Assembly: GCA_025350245.1 (NCBI GenBank)
Contig: JANXYG010000090.1
Coordinates: 1-41,969 of the forward strand
From: Betaproteobacteria bacterium
Lineage (GTDB): Bacteria; Pseudomonadota; Gammaproteobacteria; Burkholderiales; Ga0077523
Direction: 5' to 3'
Length of the DNA stretch: 41,969 nt
Shown: positions 39,237-41,969 of the stretch, one piece after another
Numbering within the stretch: the stretch's first letter is position 1
Layout: each line of letters begins with the position of its first letter
Program-made: the position numbers and the translations under genes
The notes under the pieces: model-generated
The model's database searches: none
Told to the model about the DNA's origin: nothing
What the model saw: the letters and a program-made list of their open reading frames with translations, nothing else

Positions 39237-39550
39237 GTCTTGCCGGCCTGCCCGCTGGCGGCATAGATCGCCACCGAGGCCAGAGCAAGTTCACCGGTCT
39301 TGCAGTCGGTGAGGTAGCGGATGATCTTGCGTGGTGGCGACCCTTCCGGGCGCACGAAGCCGTCGCGCCACGCGACCGTGACATCGAAGCGCAGGCGCCG
39401 CCCCTCGCGCGAGATGGCGTCGCTCTCGAGCCGGAAGACGTTGTCATCGGTGATGACCGCGGCTTCCTCGATGGTGGCGTACTCCGCCCTGGCGGTGGCG
39501 GTAACCTGCGCGAGGCACAGCGCAGCAGCGGTCAGAAACAGGATTCTCAT
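39140..39550 (-). CDS. Exported Adhesin_E-like protein
   Basis: This encodes 136 aa with a signal peptide (about 1-22, ending ARAE). The mature part (DNVFRLESDAISREGRRLRFDVTV, then [36 protein letters not shown]) resembles the surface-adhesin protein E family (PF16747). That family is named for a Haemophilus laminin-binding protein, but it is widespread in bacteria that are not pathogens. Two Cys residues could form a disulfide bond. The assignment is by pattern and moderately sure. It converges on the nuclease gene and is followed by repeat copy E. Confidence 0.65.
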   Translation of the reverse strand: MRILFLTAAALCLAQVTATARAEYATIEEAAVITDDNVFRLESDAISREGRRLRFDVTVAWRDGFVRPEGSPPRKIIRYLTDCKTGELALASVAIYAASGQAGKTYGIAPGGWDFVKPAADSLEAAWMKKVCDSMN

Positions 39551-39779
39551 GCGCGACTCTCCGAACGGGTGACGAAACCCGATGGTGCGGCCCCGCCACC
39601 CCGCAGTACCGCGCCATCGGAACTATTCGCTGCGACCCGGGAGCACTAGCCCGCGCGCGGTCATGAACGAAGGGCCTACCTGCAGCGAAGGGACCCCCTC
39701 CGCAGGGTCCCCCGAGGAACGGGGTGCCCCCTTCGAGGGGGAAGGCGAAGCGCAGCGCAACCTGGGGGTGGAAGTCACC
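39551..39779. other. Gap between the Adhesin_E-like gene and the solute-binding gene
   Basis: These 229 bases have no gene. The part nearest the solute-binding gene is repeat copy F. The rest, about 39551-39689, must hold the promoter of the Adhesin_E-like gene; a weak GGAGAG precedes its ATG, and no boxes could be placed. Confidence 0.5.
39690..39779 (-). repeat. Stop-adjacent intergenic repeat, copy F
   Basis: It begins GGTGACTTC after the TGA of the solute-binding gene; the CACCCCCAGG core (39770-39761) is 9 nt from the stop. It continues with TTGCGCTGCGCTTCGCC, a CCCCCTCGAAGGGGG hairpin, GTTCCTCGGGGGACCC and a GCGGAGGGGGTCCC end. It is the longest copy along with A. Confidence 0.88.
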
Positions 39780-41102
39780 TCAGGTCCGGTAGTTGCGCTT
39801 GGCCCGGTCCGCCGCCTGTGCGGCCGCTTCCTTGGCCGATTTCTGGCCGGCCACCACTTGGGCAAACATGTCGACGACGATCCAGTCCGCGAGGCACGCG
39901 GCGGACGCGGGCCCCACGTCGCCGGCATAGCCGCTCCAGCGCATGCGCGTCGCCACTTCGCGGAACGGGGCGTACTTCGGATCGGTCGCCCAGAACCTGG
40001 TCTTCGCATAATCCTTGAGCGGCGGACACATATAGCTGGTGGCAGCAGCCTGCCAGGGCTCGTACTGCTCGCGCTCCCACATGAACTTGAGATAAGCCTT
40101 GGCAGCGTTGGGATACTTCGTGAACTTGAACACCATTGCCTGCGACATCAGGTGCAGCTCGGCCGCCTGACCGGCCGGGCCGATGGGAAACGCGGCGTGA
40201 TTCATGTCCGCCGCCAGCTTGAGCTTGGCCGGATCGGTCGAGGTCTTGGCCACGTAGTAGATCGACGGGCCATTGGAGGTGAGGCTGATCTTTTCCTCGA
40301 GGAACGCGTTGTTGTTGGACACGCCGTTCCAGGCGAGCGTGCCGTCGATGAAGGTCTTGTGGAGCTGCACCATGTAGTCGATGGCCGCCACCGTCTCGGG
40401 GCTGTTGAGCACGACGTTGTTGTCGGCATCGACCATCTTGCCGCCGAAACCCCAGAGCACATTGTGGCTCCACGTCTCGGCATCACCGGTGGTGTGGGCC
40501 AAAGAGAATCCCGGCGGGTGCCCGTTTTTCGCCATGCGCTGACACAGCTTGAGAAAGTTGTCGAAATCGGTGGGGAAAGTCTCGAACCCGGCGTCGCGCA
40601 TCCATGAAATGCGATAGTTGAGCAGCGAGCCGCCGGCCCCGAGCGGCAGCCCGATCCAGCGACCCTTGGCTGGCCCTTTCGCGCGGGTGCCGTAGCGACG
40701 CATGCTGTCATACCAGCCGCCGTACTTCGCGCCGAGGTATTCCGCCAGATCGGTGAGATCGAGCAGCTTGTCGGGAAAGAAGTGCGGATCCTCGAGAAAG
40801 CCGAGCGCGATGTCGGGCCCGCTGCCGACATTGGCGGTGAGCGCCAGTTTGGGCCGGATGTCTTCGAAGCCTTCGTTCGAGATCGTGACCTCGACCCCTG
40901 TGGCCTGGGTGAACTTCCTGGTGTTGGCGATCCAGGCGTCTTCGTCGCCCTGGATGAAGCGGCGCCAACGCATGAGCTTCAGCTTGGCGCCGGCCTCGAT
41001 CGCGTACTTGGGTTCATCTGCAAACGCCGCGCCGGGAACGGCGGCGGCAAGGGCCGCGGCGCCGATGCCCTTGAGCACATCGCGTCGTGTGGTATCGCTC
41101 AT
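39780..41102 (-). CDS. Extracellular solute-binding protein family 1 (sugar-type ABC)
   Basis: This encodes 440 aa. The N-terminus TRRDVLKGIGAAALAAA is a twin-arginine signal. The mature protein has SBP family 1 traits: KLKLMRWRRF, the NVGSGPDIALGF stretch, LLDLTDLAEYLG and GRWIGLPLGAGGSLLNYR, then LMSQAMVFKFTKYPNAAKAYLKFM. These bind sugars, polyols or related solutes for ABC uptake. A GAGGAGAA site precedes the ATG at 41102. No permease or ATPase gene lies next to it: the gene downstream is Adhesin_E-like and the one upstream is a divergent EamA transporter. It is therefore an orphan in this window. Confidence 0.92.
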   Translation of the reverse strand: MSDTTRRDVLKGIGAAALAAAVPGAAFADEPKYAIEAGAKLKLMRWRRFIQGDEDAWIANTRKFTQATGVEVTISNEGFEDIRPKLALTANVGSGPDIALGFLEDPHFFPDKLLDLTDLAEYLGAKYGGWYDSMRRYGTRAKGPAKGRWIGLPLGAGGSLLNYRISWMRDAGFETFPTDFDNFLKLCQRMAKNGHPPGFSLAHTTGDAETWSHNVLWGFGGKMVDADNNVVLNSPETVAAIDYMVQLHKTFIDGTLAWNGVSNNNAFLEEKISLTSNGPSIYYVAKTSTDPAKLKLAADMNHAAFPIGPAGQAAELHLMSQAMVFKFTKYPNAAKAYLKFMWEREQYEPWQAAATSYMCPPLKDYAKTRFWATDPKYAPFREVATRMRWSGYAGDVGPASAACLADWIVVDMFAQVVAGQKSAKEAAAQAADRAKRNYRT

Positions 41103-41225
41103 CGGTCGTTCTCCTCGAAGATGGGTCCGTCTGTGCGAACCTGGGCCGAATCGTACGCCATGGGCCCGGTCCGGGTGGCATTCCGGCTTGCCCCCACCCA
41201 TCGAAGCATGCGAGCCTCCGCGCCC

Positions 41226-41969
41226 ATGACCGCACGCACCATCCCGCCCCGCGCCCTGATCCTGCTGGTGATCCTGACACTGATTTGGGGCACCAATTGG
41301 CCCTTGTTCCAGATTGCCGTGCGCGAAGTGTCGGTGTGGACGTTTCGCGCGGTGGCAGTTACCGTCGGTGGCATCGCCTTGCTGATGGTGGCAAAGGCAC
41401 GCGGGCAATCGCTGAAGATCCCGCGCCGGTACTGGCCCGTGATCGGCGCCGCCACGCTGGCGTACCTGGTGGTGTGGAACGTCGCCACCACCTACTCGGC
41501 GACCCTGATTCCCTCCGGCCAGGCGGCGGTGCTCGGCTTCACCATGCCGCTGTGGTCGGCGCTCATTTCCTGGGCCGTGCTCGGCGAACGGCTGACGCGG
41601 CGATTGATGCTCGCCATCGTGTTGGGCGGCGTGGCGGTACTGCTGCTGATGATGCCGAGCGTCGGTTCGTACGCCCAGGCGCCGCTGGGTTTTGCATTGG
41701 GTTTGCTCGGCGGCCTGGGCTGGGCAACCGGCACGTTGATCGTGAAACAAAGCCGGGTCGATGTGCCGGCCATGGTGCTCACCGGCTGGCAGTTGCTGCT
41801 GGCGGCGGTGCCCACTGCGATCGGTGCGGTCGTCTTCGGCGACGGTCACTGGTTCGTGCCGTCATGGCAATCGATCGCGGTGATTGGCTACATCGCCCTG
41901 GTGCCCACGGCCGTCGGCAACGCCTGCTGGTTCGCGATCGTGGGCATGCTCCCGGCCAATATCGCCGGG
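41226..41969 (+). CDS. EamA/DMT-family transporter, 3' end cut by the window
   Basis: The visible 248 codons begin MTARTIPPRALILL and run off the right edge with the frame open. About eight membrane helices can be seen, starting with LVILTLIWGTNWPLFQIAV, and including the FRAVAVTVGGIALLMV and SGQAAVLGFTMPLW helices, with the VLGERLTRR loop ending the first EamA repeat. The second repeat starts at GFALGLLGGLGWATGTLIVK. Substrate is not predictable. It is divergent from the orphan solute-binding gene with 123 nt between them. Confidence 0.88.
   Translation, partial: MTARTIPPRALILLVILTLIWGTNWPLFQIAVREVSVWTFRAVAVTVGGIALLMVAKARGQSLKIPRRYWPVIGAATLAYLVVWNVATTYSATLIPSGQAAVLGFTMPLWSALISWAVLGERLTRRLMLAIVLGGVAVLLLMMPSVGSYAQAPLGFALGLLGGLGWATGTLIVKQSRVDVPAMVLTGWQLLLAAVPTAIGAVVFGDGHWFVPSWQSIAVIGYIALVPTAVGNACWFAIVGMLPANIAG

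Overview
The window is GC-rich, densely coded DNA from a Gram-negative bacterium, most likely a betaproteobacterium (Burkholderiales/Rhodocyclales type). Support: a PEP-CTERM secreted protein, aerobic CO dehydrogenase accessory genes (coxE/coxG type), a biotin operon, DUF3617 and Adhesin_E-like exported proteins, many ATGA/GTGA/TGATG gene overlaps, and a family of GC-rich intergenic repeats placed just after stop codons. No rRNA, tRNA, CRISPR array, transposase or phage gene was seen. Both edges cut genes.

Layout. 1-1733: end of a coxE-like gene, an orphan HigA-type antitoxin gene and coxG. 1734-6583: a catabolic-looking cluster (SDR dehydrogenase, Zn alcohol dehydrogenase, Ldh2-family dehydrogenase, EamA exporter, RraA-like aldolase). 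6623-7720: a DUF748/AsmA-like envelope protein. 7862-8763: a small unknown gene coupled to a RelA/SpoT-domain gene, the best candidate for a little-described toxin-antitoxin (ToxSAS-like) pair. 9044-9751: a PEP-CTERM protein. 9782-14070: biotin operon bioB-bioF-bioA-bioD on the minus strand, with a TTG start and a BirA-like inverted repeat upstream. 14346-17539: a ChaN/PDZ protein overlapping an M1-type peptidase. 17666-22378: a type I restriction locus with hsdR and a broken hsdM but no hsdS. 22506-25292: a serralysin-like RTX metalloprotease. 25511-30724: a complete dipeptide-type ABC transporter operon. 31007-32245: a dienelactone hydrolase fused to an NTF2/SnoaL-like domain. 32263-35232: a membrane TPR protein, a DUF433/DUF5615 TA module, a decayed intergenic stretch holding a fragment of a paralogue of the membrane TPR gene, and a vapBC module. 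35310-39550: D-Ala-D-Ala carboxypeptidase, DUF3617 protein, pncB, a thermonuclease-like protein and an Adhesin_E-like protein. 39780-41102: a sugar-type ABC binding protein with no permease nearby. 41226-end: a partial EamA transporter.

The feature that ties the window together is the repeat family. Six copies (about 2631, 6588, 17541, 25479, 39130 and 39770) are all in the sense direction of the gene they follow. In four of them the conserved CACCCCCAGG-type core starts exactly 9 nt after the stop codon. Most carry a C-rich/G-rich hairpin, so they probably act as 3' ends of transcripts. One copy has become the C-terminal coding sequence of the nuclease gene. All calls come from reading the sequence and recognising families; no database search was run.
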